Shown: one piece after another, positions 9,106 to 18,188 of the stretch
Position numbering within the stretch: the first letter of the stretch is position 1
How the letters are laid out: every line of letters starts with the position of its first letter
Source: Planctomycetia bacterium
GTDB lineage: Bacteria; Planctomycetota; UBA8108; UBA1146
NCBI GenBank assembly: GCA_012269595.1
Contig: JAAXJX010000005.1
Coordinates: 1-64,000 of the forward strand
Reading direction: 5' to 3'
Length of the DNA: 64,000 bases
Position numbers and translations under genes: made by a program
Notes under the pieces: model-generated
Databases searched by the model: none
What the model was told of the DNA's origin: nothing
The model's input: only the letters and a program-made list of their open reading frames with translations

Positions 9106-10275
9106 ATGATTCCTCGTCTTCGTCGATACGGGACCGTTTGTCTCGTAATCGCTTTTATGCTGTCGGGTCCGGCAGTGGCTTTCTCTTCTTCTCCCGATTC
9201 GGTGGGGGTCGCAGACGAAAAGATGGAAGCGGCCGCTGAAAAGGCATTTGAAGAGATCAACAAAAAAATGAGCGAGGCTCAGGAGGCTTATTACAAGCCG
9301 CTGACTGAGGCTCGGGAAAAAGGTCTCAGCGATAAAGAGATGGAGAAGATCGAACTCGATCCGGAACTCGATCCCGTAATGGTGGTGGGCCCGGAGATGC
9401 TCAAAACCATCGACAAGTATGCGGGAACAGATGCAGCCCTCGGTGCTTGCGACCAAATGCTGGCTTTGGCTGGCAGAAGTGAATCTGCCGGCTGGATGGC
9501 TGAAAAGGTCATGTCGGCGCTCAAGGCTCACTACCTAAAGAACGAGAAGCTGGTCGACGTCTTGCGCTACTCCCATTACTGCTCCGAAGCCATGGCGCCA
9601 GCCATGTGTGATTTTCTCAGTGTGGTCGTCAGTGAGTCTCCTCACAGGGAAGTTCAGGCCGCAGGCTGTTACTCTCTTGCCAAGATCAAGGGCAAGAAAG
9701 AAGAGACACGCAGTGAAGGCCTGGCTCTGCTCAAAAAGGTTCAGGATGAGTATGGAGATGTTTCTTACGGGAGATCCGTTTATGCCGACAAGGTCAAGGG
9801 CGACCTCTTCGAAATGAAGAATCTTCAGGTCGGTTGTGTCGCACCTGAAATCATTGGCAAGGAGATCTCCGGCAAGTTGATGCAGCTGTCCTCTTTCCGC
9901 GGAAAGGTGATCCTGCTTGATTTCTGGGGTGATTGGTGAGGTCCCTGCAGGGCCATGTACCCACACGAGCGGTCGCTCGTGGAGAAATACTCTGCAGATC
10001 CTTTTGCCATCGTCGGAATCAACTCGGATTCCTCCATCGAAAAAGCCCGTGAAGTGGTCGAGAAAAACAAGATCAACTGGCTCAGCTTTTATGATGGGAG
10101 TCCAGGTGGACCCATTTCAACACGCTGGAATGTGACCGGTTGGCCGACGATCTACCTGATCGATGCCAAGGGAATCATTCGTTACAAGGATGTCCGTGGC
10201 AAAGAAATGGATGACGCCATCGAGTTGCTGGTTCAGGAAGCGAAAGCCGAACAGGCCGCTGAAAAGAGCAAGTAA
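9106..10275 (+). CDS. Secreted TlpA/thioredoxin-like protein, probable selenoprotein (TGA at 9937-9939 read as Sec)
   Basis: ORF 9055-9939 ends ..LLDFWGDW-TGA; the same frame continues GPCRAMYPHERSLVEKYSADPFAIVGINSD..GWPTIYLIDAKGIIRYK to 10275. TGA replaces the first Cys of WCxPC; cis-Pro WPT present downstream. Confidence 0.8.
9962..9982 (+). promoter_or_regulatory. Candidate bacterial SECIS hairpin
   Basis: CACGAGC-GGTC-GCTCGTG (7 bp, GGUC loop at 9971-9974), plus a bulged A and one more C-G pair; loop starts 32 nt after the TGA. Confidence 0.6.
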
Positions 10276-10301
10276 AGCCACGCATTCTCATGCGACATGG
10301 A

Positions 10302-10991
10302 TTATCCCGGGGAATCTTCTGAGGAAGGTTTCCCGGGATTTTTTTGATCCGATCCAAAGCCCATGGGGCAGCTACTCGAGTCAGGCTTGCCCGAGTCTGT
10401 TTTGTCCGAGGATTTGGCAGGAAAGAGCGGGTTTGATGCCGGAGGGTCGGCCTTGCCCGCCCGGTTTCTTCGGCGAGGGGCCCACCACAGCTCGTCGAGG
10501 CACGCCAAAGATCCCAGTACCAGACTGAGCAAAAGAAGGCTTCCACCGATGATCTGGGTGAAGAGTGCCAGTGAACTTCCGGAAGCAATGGCGAGGGGTG
10601 AGAAGAGCAACCCGACAAGACTTCCAAATCCTGTGAAGGAGAGGGTGACCTTGACCCCAGTCGACCAGGGAGTCAGTTCAAACAGGTGCAGGACAACGAA
10701 GAGCAACATTCCCAGAGAGAAGATATGGTCATGAATAAAGGAAAGCAGTTCCCTGGGAGTTTTTTCGGACATCAACTCTTCAGCATCGAGGTCGTCCTCA
10801 TTGCCCAGAACCCATTCGCGGGCATTGTCGACAGAAAATCCTCCTGCACTGCTGGAGTACTGAACTGCAGCAACGACACAGCCAGCGAGGACGGTCAGAA
10901 AAAAGAGCGTCAGGAGCCAACGGGTGGAGGTGTTGGAGCGAGCGAGGGTAAATCCGGACTGCTTGTAAAATCGGGTCATGTCAGCCTTCAC
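10302..10991 (-). CDS. Multi-pass membrane protein with paired TM histidines, function unknown
   Basis: Several hydrophobic segments; LSFIHDHIFSLGMLLFVVLHLFEL; C-terminal basic/polar tail. Confidence 0.6.
   Translation of the reverse strand: MKADMTRFYKQSGFTLARSNTSTRWLLTLFFLTVLAGCVVAAVQYSSSAGGFSVDNAREWVLGNEDDLDAEELMSEKTPRELLSFIHDHIFSLGMLLFVVLHLFELTPWSTGVKVTLSFTGFGSLVGLLFSPLAIASGSSLALFTQIIGGSLLLLSLVLGSLACLDELWWAPRRRNRAGKADPPASNPLFPAKSSDKTDSGKPDSSSCPMGFGSDQKNPGKPSSEDSPG
10304..10345. terminator. Intrinsic terminator
   Basis: ATCCCGGGGAA...TTTCCCGGGAT followed by a T-tract; just after the Sec-thioredoxin-like gene. Confidence 0.75.
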
Positions 10992-11116
10992 CCACCCTGT
11001 TCAACCCTGAAAATCAACACTGGAATGCAGACTGCGAAATGCAGACTACTTTGCGGCTGTAAAAACAGTGAATCAGATTTGTGAAAGGAAAGCGTGTTCA
11101 AGGAAGGAAATCTGGA

Positions 11117-11419
11117 TCAACTGTCCAGAGGGAGAACCCGGAGAGAAGAGGCAATCTCTTCACTGAGTCCCACCCGTTGACCGTCGATCTCCAGAATACA
11201 GGAACCGGAATTGTGACAAACCCGGAGTTCACAATCCCCGCACATGCCCATCGCTTCCAAGAGGGGGCGCTGATTCTGGGGAATCGACTCTTCCACCAGG
11301 CGCCCCCGATCTCCCAGTTTCATGTCGAAGAGTGATCTGACCTGAACAGACGTGCTGAGAGCCGCCTGTTCCAGCGAGGGTCGCACACTCTTTTCAGGGC
11401 TGGGGTTGCCGGTTTGCAT
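11117..11419 (-). CDS. feoA: FeoA-domain ferrous iron transport protein
   Basis: MKLGDRGRLVEESIPQNQRPLLEAMGMCGDCELRVCHNSGSCILEIDGQRVGLSEEIASSLRVLPL: FeoA SH3-like pattern. GTG at 11482 is an alternative start. Confidence 0.75.
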   Translation of the reverse strand: MQTGNPSPEKSVRPSLEQAALSTSVQVRSLFDMKLGDRGRLVEESIPQNQRPLLEAMGMCGDCELRVCHNSGSCILEIDGQRVGLSEEIASSLRVLPLDS

Positions 11420-11576
11420 GGATCTCCAGTTCGAAAGTCCTGAGATGAAGGCCCAAGTGAGCCTCGCAACTTTTACGAGCACTTGTCCTTACGTGAATCG
11501 GGCATTAATCTTCAGATTCAGGAACACAGTGCTCAATAGGCCTATTTTTACATGCTGTTTGAGTGCTCATCAACCC

Positions 11577-11592
11577 GTTTGGGTACCCAAAC
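11577..11592. promoter_or_regulatory. Putative DtxR-family operator, site 3 (autoregulatory)
   Basis: GTTTGGGTACCCAAAC, perfect 16-bp palindrome ending 17 nt before the dtxR-like ATG and lying between it and divergent feoA. Confidence 0.75.
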
Positions 11593-11609
11593 AAGAGGAG
11601 GAGGTGCGA

Positions 11610-12167
11610 ATGGATTGGCGAGAGTTCGATCAGAACCCCGTAAGTCATTCCGCTGCCCACCATTTGACGGCGATTCAGCAACTCCTGGAAGATCAGGGGT
11701 ATGCCCGAGTTTCGGATGTCGCCCGAAAACTGGGCATTACCCGCGGAAGTGTTTCCGTCTCCCTCAAGGGACTCCGGCAAAGAGGGCTGGTGGTGGAAGA
11801 CCAGCACAAGCATTTGGGGCTTTCTGATGAAGGCCAGCGGATTGCACGGGGGATTCATACCAAGCGGGTCCTGTTTAAGGCATTTTTGGAAAAATCCCTC
11901 GGCCTGCCTGCGGATCTGGCGGAAATGGACGCCTGCAAGATTGAGCACCTGATCAGTGATCTGACCGCTGAGGCGCTGGCGATCTACATCGATCGAAGAG
12001 AGGATGCTTCAGATTCTTCTTCGGATCGAGACCAGCAAGTGAACGCTCTCGAAGACAGTATCCGTGAAGGCCGGGTTGAGGCGTTCCCGGGAAAAGAGAT
12101 CGAGACCATCTCCGAGCGATTGCAGAGCAGCTCTGAAGAGCAAAGCAAGGATAAAGACGATGAGTGA
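11610..12167 (+). CDS. DtxR/MntR-family metal-dependent regulator
   Basis: HHLTAIQQLLEDQGYARVSDVARKLGITRGSVSVSLKGLRQRGLV winged helix; EMDACKIEHLISDLTAEAL metal-binding/dimerisation segment. ATG 11610 preceded by GAGGAGGAGG. Confidence 0.85.
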   Translation: MDWREFDQNPVSHSAAHHLTAIQQLLEDQGYARVSDVARKLGITRGSVSVSLKGLRQRGLVVEDQHKHLGLSDEGQRIARGIHTKRVLFKAFLEKSLGLPADLAEMDACKIEHLISDLTAEALAIYIDRREDASDSSSDRDQQVNALEDSIREGRVEAFPGKEIETISERLQSSSEEQSKDKDDE

Positions 12168-12609
12168 ATATTCCCGCGAGGTTGCTCTGAGCCGCCTGAA
12201 TGAATTGTTGGCGGAAGAGTTGGAAGCTTCGATTCGATATTTGCATTTGGGCACACTGGTTCAGGGGATCGACCGATTGGTCATCCAAAAGGTGCTTCAG
12301 GAAAATCATGAAGAAACGGTCGAGCATGCCCAGCAGGTCTCCGAGAAGATTCTTCAGGTGGGGGGAACTCCAAAACCAAAAATCAATCTCGAATTGACGG
12401 GTGAAAAGTGCACGGGTGTCGAAGCTCTTCAGACGGCACTGCTCTTTGAGCAGGCAGCTCTGGATGCTTACAAGGAGTTTCTCGAGGTGGTAGAGGGCAG
12501 TGGAGACGTGGTTCTCGAGGAGTTCGCGCGTCAACAGGTAGCACTGGAGTCTGAGCACGTTTCTGAACTGCGGATGCTTCTCGGGGAAAACGTCGTTGGC
12601 AGCGAGTGA
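12160..12609 (+). CDS. Ferritin-like/bacterioferritin-family protein
   Basis: LNELLAEELEASIRYLHLG, ENHEETVEHAQQVSEKI, EQAALDAYKEFL: ferritin-like di-iron helix pattern; start overlaps the regulator stop. Confidence 0.75.
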   Translation: MSEYSREVALSRLNELLAEELEASIRYLHLGTLVQGIDRLVIQKVLQENHEETVEHAQQVSEKILQVGGTPKPKINLELTGEKCTGVEALQTALLFEQAALDAYKEFLEVVEGSGDVVLEEFARQQVALESEHVSELRMLLGENVVGSE

Positions 12610-13084
12610 TCGTCCCGGTGGGCTGACCGCTCTCTCTGTTCTCAATGGGTTCTTCGCTCTTGCCGTCGGTGGAACGACGATTCAGCGGTTCATGACATCC
12701 TATGATCTCATGGAAGTGGCAGAGGGTGAGGTGCGGGGCCGGGGCTGGCGTCGCAGGTATTTGAAGTCACTCCTCGATGAGGGGCTCACTCCCATGGATT
12801 TGCAAATCCTCGCCCTGATCGGATTGGTGGCAACACTGCTACTTCTGGTTTCGATTTGGGGTTTGTTGAAGCGCAGCAATTTGATCGGGCGTTGGCTCGG
12901 CACCCTTGGCGGCGTCGCTCTGGCAGCCTTCTATATCTTGAACATCGACTGGTTGCCGGAAACGTATCTCAGGGGAAGTGGGCTCTCCATTGCACGACAA
13001 ATCTTCTACCCTCTCTTCCTGATTTTCATGCTCCACGTGATTTTTCGCCGTGACTTTCTTCAAGCTCAGGGGAAATCCGGATGA
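12596..13084 (+). CDS. Small integral membrane protein
   Basis: Several TM segments; overlaps the upstream gene end and abuts the downstream permease gene. Confidence 0.6.
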   Translation: MAASDRPGGLTALSVLNGFFALAVGGTTIQRFMTSYDLMEVAEGEVRGRGWRRRYLKSLLDEGLTPMDLQILALIGLVATLLLLVSIWGLLKRSNLIGRWLGTLGGVALAAFYILNIDWLPETYLRGSGLSIARQIFYPLFLIFMLHVIFRRDFLQAQGKSG

Positions 13085-14007
13085 TTCAATTTCGTCATGT
13101 CCTTCTCCATGCACAAAAACTGATCATTCACTCCCTGCGGACCGGCTCGGGAGTCGCCTTCATCTTTCTGACGATCTTGATCGGTCTGTCACTGGCGAAT
13201 CTCTCGATCACTCCTGTGGAGTTGGGGTTTACGACAGCAGAAGAGTTCAGGGAATCCGCAAGCAAGGCCATCGGGTTCGCCCTTGCGACGGCAAGTTTGC
13301 GTATGGGCGGGGAAAATGAAAATGGTCCGCCGGACACGGATATTCTCTCTCGAATGGAATCCGGGGACTTGATCGATCTGGGTATGTGGGCACGGTACCT
13401 GATCCTGGATAACCCGATGTTGCTGTCGATCACGGTATTGCTGTTGGGAGTGGTCCTGCCTCTGATTTTGCCGCTGGGTTCATTCACGGCGATTTCCAGC
13501 GATGTCCAACACAGAACGGTTCGCTATCTCCTTCCCCGAACCAGCCGTCTGTCCCTGTTGGTTGGGCGCTGGCTGGGGACACTGTTCCTGTCATGGGTTT
13601 TGATACTTCTGCTCTTGTTCTCAGTCGTGGTCTATCTGTCGATCATGTTGCCTCCGGAGGCGACTGAATCGATGGTGCCATGGGCGGGGCGTTGTCTTTT
13701 TTCCTTGTGCTGTCTGGCGACCCCTTATGTTTCCCTTGGAATTCTGTGTTCTGCAGTCTTCAGGGTCCCGATGGTCGCTCTCCTTGCCGCGGTGGGAGCC
13801 ACGGTGGGGACACCGTTGCTGGCACTCAGCCTTCAGGAGGCATGGGACCCCCTTGGCAATCTTTTGTATCTGCTGCCCTGGGGATACTCGCACGAGCTGC
13901 TCTCTCCCAATGGAGACAAGGTTTTCACCGCCGTGGCCTATTCGCTGGGCCACAGTCTTCTGTTCATGACTCTGGCTGCATGGAGATTCCGGAGGGCTGA
14001 CCTTTGA
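13081..14007 (+). CDS. ABC transporter permease (NosY-like)
   Basis: Hydrophobic permease; ATGA overlap with 12596-13084 and 4-bp overlap with the ATPase gene. Confidence 0.75.
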   Translation: MIQFRHVLLHAQKLIIHSLRTGSGVAFIFLTILIGLSLANLSITPVELGFTTAEEFRESASKAIGFALATASLRMGGENENGPPDTDILSRMESGDLIDLGMWARYLILDNPMLLSITVLLLGVVLPLILPLGSFTAISSDVQHRTVRYLLPRTSRLSLLVGRWLGTLFLSWVLILLLLFSVVVYLSIMLPPEATESMVPWAGRCLFSLCCLATPYVSLGILCSAVFRVPMVALLAAVGATVGTPLLALSLQEAWDPLGNLLYLLPWGYSHELLSPNGDKVFTAVAYSLGHSLLFMTLAAWRFRRADL

Positions 14008-14966
14008 GCAACTCTTCTGAAGTCACCACCGGTGAAGCCATTCGTATCAGCGGCTTGAGTCATCACTTTGGTGAAAAGCAGGCCCTGAAGGACATCGATT
14101 GGGTTCTGCCCCAAAAAGGAATCGTCGGACTGGTCGGGCCCAATGGTGCAGGCAAGACCACACTGTTTTCCCTGATCGCCGGGTTCCTGACTTTGCAGAA
14201 GGGGACGATTTCAGTATTGGGGGAGTCGAGCCCCGTGGCTTCTGCCCTCATGGGTCGAGTGGGCGTCATGCCTCAGGACGCCATCTTCGCCAGGGATATC
14301 TCCATCTTTGATCAACTTCTGTTTCTGTTGAAACTGGATGGTTATCAGGGGGAAGTGGCGGAGCAGCGTGTTCGCGAAGTGATGCAGCGGGTGGGCCTCG
14401 AGACAGAGCTTTTCAGGGGAGCCGCTGTTCTCTCTCATGGAATGGGCAAGAGACTCGGTGTGGCTCAGGCGATCCTCGCCAATCCTGAAATCGTCCTTCT
14501 CGATGAGCCGACAGCCGGCCTCGACCCCGCCAACGCACGTCAGATTCGTCATCTGATGCGGGAGTTGGCGGAAACTTCGCTGGTCATCGTCTCTTCGCAC
14601 AACCTGTTGGAGTTACAGGATCTCATCGATTCGGTCGGCGTGATCGTTGGTGGAGAGTTGATTTCCAGTGGCACCGTGGAAGAGGTCACGCGACGGGCGC
14701 GCCGCTTTGAGATTCACCTCGATGCAAAGGTGGAAGTGGAACTGGTCGTTGAGTTGAAGCAGTTGAGCCACATCAACGAAGTGGAGTTTTCCGACCAGCA
14801 ACTGACGGTCAGTCTGAATGCGGATCAGGAAGATGGCCTCAATGGCGCTCTATCTCAGCTATACCGTTTTCTGATAGAGAAGGGGCTGCCTCCACATGAA
14901 GTGCGTGAAGGTGCGAGCCTCGAGCAGGCCTATCTGAAACTGACGGGGGAAGATCAGTCTTCCTGA
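14004..14966 (+). CDS. ABC transporter ATP-binding protein (NosF-like)
   Basis: Walker A GPNGAGKTTLFSLIAG, signature LSHGMGKRLGVAQAIL, Walker B EIVLLDEPTAGLDP. Confidence 0.9.
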   Translation: MSNSSEVTTGEAIRISGLSHHFGEKQALKDIDWVLPQKGIVGLVGPNGAGKTTLFSLIAGFLTLQKGTISVLGESSPVASALMGRVGVMPQDAIFARDISIFDQLLFLLKLDGYQGEVAEQRVREVMQRVGLETELFRGAAVLSHGMGKRLGVAQAILANPEIVLLDEPTAGLDPANARQIRHLMRELAETSLVIVSSHNLLELQDLIDSVGVIVGGELISSGTVEEVTRRARRFEIHLDAKVEVELVVELKQLSHINEVEFSDQQLTVSLNADQEDGLNGALSQLYRFLIEKGLPPHEVREGASLEQAYLKLTGEDQSS

Positions 14967-16846
14967 ATCACTCCTGAAGAGGGTCCCGGGCTGACACTGT
15001 TGGATCGAAGTTGGTTGAGGCGCAGACGCATCTCGTCAACTTCCTGACTCGGGACTGCTGAGTCGAGCAGCCGACCCATGTCATCGATCAAGCCGGGGTT
15101 GGGTCCGATCCACGGAATCAGGGCTTCCAAGTGCAGGGCCGCAGCAAAGTAGCTTCCATTCTGGACAGATGCGGTGGCCTGTTTCTGGGCCAGAATTCCA
15201 CGAAGAGTGACAAGTGGAGGGAGTAACCCCCAGCGATCCCTGGAGGAGTTCAGCCAGTCTGCCAATGCCTTCGGACCATCCTGCTTTTCAATCAGTTGAC
15301 CAAAACGCAACACCAGATCGTGACTTGGTTCGAGGGGTTCATCGAGAGCGCTGCTCCACCATCTTTTGGCCGCAGCGAGATCACCGGATACGGCACTCAT
15401 GTAACCGAGTCGTTCTTCGAGACGGGTTCCCTCCGGTTCAAAGAGGGCGAATCCACCCCGGGTAACAGAGAGTTGTGAGTGTAAAAACCCGAGGGCACTT
15501 TCAGCGGCGGTGATGGCTTCGGCAGGGACCGGAGGTTTCCCTGGCAAAAAGACCTGATCCAGATTGACCGCCGCTTTCTCCATCCATTGGGAGGACTGCT
15601 GGAGGTCCCAACGGGATTTCCCTGCAGAGACCGTCATCGTCAGGCAGAGGAAAGCAGCGACCAGAACCCACTTGCCGGAGGAAGTCCACTTCCCGGATCG
15701 CCGAAGGGGCTGTTGCTGCAGTGAAACATCCTTCTCCTTCAACAACTGAGCTGCTTTCCAACCGAGAAACGTCACCATCAGTGCGATCCCCGTGGCCATC
15801 AGCAGGGGGACTTGCTCGTATACACCTCGCCAACTGAACCAGCTCAGGGCGAACACCAATGCGAGTGCCAGTTCACCACCCCAGGAGAGATGGGATTTGC
15901 GAGCGACCTTTTTTGCTTCAGGGCCATTGCTCGCCAACAGTCCCGGCTTTCCCAAACCAAATGAAAGCACGCTGTTGGGGCAGACATCCACGCAGTCGAG
16001 ACACTTCATACAGCCCGGATCGACGACCTGCTCATGAACACGGATCTCACGGGAGATCTGCACATTGGAGGTGCAATGTGCCGTGCACAATCCACACGAT
16101 TCGCACTTTGACATGTCTGCGACGATGCGCATCGGTGAGACGCGGTCAGCGATATTGAAGAAGGCTCCATAGGGGCAACCATATGTACAGAAACCCTTGG
16201 CCCCCAGCAGGTAGACCACGACGAATCCGCAGATCAGAAAGAATGGAATCGAGACGATGACCGAAGGGAATGTGGCCCAGAAGTCTTCCACGAAAAGGTG
16301 GTTGCTGAATCCTGGCCACGCTTTCACAGGGGCGAACCATGTGGTCACTCCAGGAAGGAAAGATTCAACGATGGGAAACACTTCCCGCTTGAAGGTGGGC
16401 CAGAGAAACATGTAGAAGGCGAGAATGAAGGGGATCAGGGAGAGCAGGCGGCTGCGGAAGGGGCGGGGCGTGATTCCGACCTTTTTCATCATCCAGCCAC
16501 ACAGGTCCTGGAGCGCCACCATGTGACATGCCCAGCCGCAGAACCAGCGGCCCAGTACTGCGGTCGACAAGATGGCGACCACAAAAAAGATGAAGCCCGC
16601 ATTCACCTGACCATTTTCGAGAGTGTACATACTCTCTGAAGGTTCGATGGGGGAGAGGGTGCGTCCCGTGACCCACCAATGAATCAGATGGCCTGCGATG
16701 AGGAGATGGACAAATCCGAGAACCCATGCCCGTCGCTTTCCCGAACGACCTGGGGTCCGGTTTCCGGATCGGCGAAATCCTTCACATCCTGGTTTGGGCT
16801 TGATGTCCCTGGCCAAAGTATTGCTCCCTCTTCTGCTCTCGATCAT
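14954..16846 (-). CDS. Membrane polyferredoxin (NapH/NosR C-terminal-like) with C-terminal helical extension
   Basis: FCGWACHM and FCTYGCPYG motifs; 4Fe-4S CESCGLCTAHC and CMKCLDCVDVCP; multiple TMs. Convergent overlap with the ATPase gene. Confidence 0.8.
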   Translation of the reverse strand: MIESRRGSNTLARDIKPKPGCEGFRRSGNRTPGRSGKRRAWVLGFVHLLIAGHLIHWWVTGRTLSPIEPSESMYTLENGQVNAGFIFFVVAILSTAVLGRWFCGWACHMVALQDLCGWMMKKVGITPRPFRSRLLSLIPFILAFYMFLWPTFKREVFPIVESFLPGVTTWFAPVKAWPGFSNHLFVEDFWATFPSVIVSIPFFLICGFVVVYLLGAKGFCTYGCPYGAFFNIADRVSPMRIVADMSKCESCGLCTAHCTSNVQISREIRVHEQVVDPGCMKCLDCVDVCPNSVLSFGLGKPGLLASNGPEAKKVARKSHLSWGGELALALVFALSWFSWRGVYEQVPLLMATGIALMVTFLGWKAAQLLKEKDVSLQQQPLRRSGKWTSSGKWVLVAAFLCLTMTVSAGKSRWDLQQSSQWMEKAAVNLDQVFLPGKPPVPAEAITAAESALGFLHSQLSVTRGGFALFEPEGTRLEERLGYMSAVSGDLAAAKRWWSSALDEPLEPSHDLVLRFGQLIEKQDGPKALADWLNSSRDRWGLLPPLVTLRGILAQKQATASVQNGSYFAAALHLEALIPWIGPNPGLIDDMGRLLDSAVPSQEVDEMRLRLNQLRSNSVSPGPSSGVIQED

Positions 16847-16925
16847 AACGACTGGGCTCAATTTCGAGAATGCTGATCAGTCGGTTTAAGGGCAGAAGTG
16901 ATCCAATTTGTGGATCAGGCATAAA

Positions 16926-16963
16926 AAACGGAGGGTGGATCACCGGGGATCCACCCTCCGTTT
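16926..16963 (-). terminator. Intrinsic terminator after the thioredoxin-like gene
   Basis: Minus strand: AAACGGAGGGTGGATC...GATCCACCCTCCGTTTTTTAT. Confidence 0.8.
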
Positions 16964-16984
16964 CAATAGATCAGGGAGACCGGC

Positions 16985-17941
16985 CTAGTGGTCGGGTACC
17001 CCGTCACCATCGTGGTCATGGTTTCCGTCAGGATGGTCCAGATTGTGGATGGCCTGTTCGATCATCTGCTTGCCCTGGGGATTGTCGGCGACCAGAGGAT
17101 CTTTGAGCATGCGATTCAGGAAGGCTTTGGCCTCGTCCCTGCGATCTTGCTCAGCCAACCACTGGTGGGCAAACCAGAGAGCATTGAGGGCATCCGGTCC
17201 GTTGACGTCCGGGTTTTCGGTCAGGAAAGCGACCAGTGTCGGGAAGTCCGGCTCGCGGGTGTTCATCAACTCCTTGAGACGCATGTTGGCCTTGTGGGCA
17301 GCGACCAATTTTTTCAGGTCGGCGTTGTCAGACTTTTCAGCCATCTCCAGATACTTGGAGTATCCGGGGTATCCGAGAAGCTCGTTTTTGGTCATCACGC
17401 CAAAAACGTCAGCGAGCATCTTGCCGGCTTCCGCATCTTCAGCTGCAAGCATTTTCTTCAGTTTGTCTCCTTCGGTGCGCAACTCCTCGAGATTCTTGAG
17501 GTAAGCTTCGGGTCCACCCGGAAGATATCCGGTACGACCGTAGGGGCGCATCATGGCATCGGCGAGCATGATAGTGGGGTAACCGTTGACTCCCATATCA
17601 TCGCGATGCTTGTCATTCATTTTGGGGTCGACCACTTTGGCTTTCAGTTCTTCAGCCTGGGGAAAATCCAGGTAAAGGTAGATGAATTGCTTGCCTGCCG
17701 TGGCATCGAAGTCCGGCTTGGAGAAAACCTCGCTGTCGAGTTTTTTGCACCAGCCGCACCAGTCACTTCCGGTGAAGTTGATCAGGATGTCCTTGCCCTC
17801 CTTTTTCGCCTTCTCCATGGCAACGGAGATATCCGTTTCCCAAGAAAGACCCTCAGCGGCCTTTTCGGTCGCAGAAAGGAAGGGGGTAGCAACGAACATC
17901 AAAAGACACAGAAACAGGATCCCGGTCAGAGATGACTTCAT
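16985..17941 (-). CDS. Secreted thioredoxin-like protein
   Basis: Signal peptide; NFTGSDWCGWCKKLDSEVF redox motif; GYPTIMLAD cis-Pro. Confidence 0.8.
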   Translation of the reverse strand: MKSSLTGILFLCLLMFVATPFLSATEKAAEGLSWETDISVAMEKAKKEGKDILINFTGSDWCGWCKKLDSEVFSKPDFDATAGKQFIYLYLDFPQAEELKAKVVDPKMNDKHRDDMGVNGYPTIMLADAMMRPYGRTGYLPGGPEAYLKNLEELRTEGDKLKKMLAAEDAEAGKMLADVFGVMTKNELLGYPGYSKYLEMAEKSDNADLKKLVAAHKANMRLKELMNTREPDFPTLVAFLTENPDVNGPDALNALWFAHQWLAEQDRRDEAKAFLNRMLKDPLVADNPQGKQMIEQAIHNLDHPDGNHDHDGDGVPDH

Positions 17942-18188
17942 GGGTTCTCCTTGCTGGGGTTTGATCCGTGAGGATTGAACAGCCCTCCTTTGGGAGGACG
18001 AAAATCACCGGAGCCGCCTTTGGGACAAGTACGGATCCTGAATGAAAGAGCCAGATTAGCCGATCGGTGGACCCTCCGGAAGCGGCTTTGAATCGCATCT
18101 GAAGCGAACCGTTGGCAATATCAGCATTTATTGACGGTTTTGAAGAGAAATGTACGGATCTTTGCGCTTCCCGGGCGCGCTCTGCGGG

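Noticed and set aside
9940-10275. Treating 9955-10275 as a separate small gene, or the locus as a simple pseudogene
   Set aside because: Same frame as 9106-9939 with no other disruption; the TGA falls exactly at the redox Cys and is followed by a GGUC-loop hairpin. Sequencing error cannot be excluded and is listed as a test.
12596-16846. Complete nitrous oxide reductase cluster
   Set aside because: NosY/NosF-like and NosR/NapH-like genes are present, but no nosZ, nosD or nosL could be found in the window.
16988-17935. 315-aa plus-strand ORF
   Set aside because: Exact antisense of the thioredoxin-like gene 16985-17941, which has a signal peptide and WCGWC.
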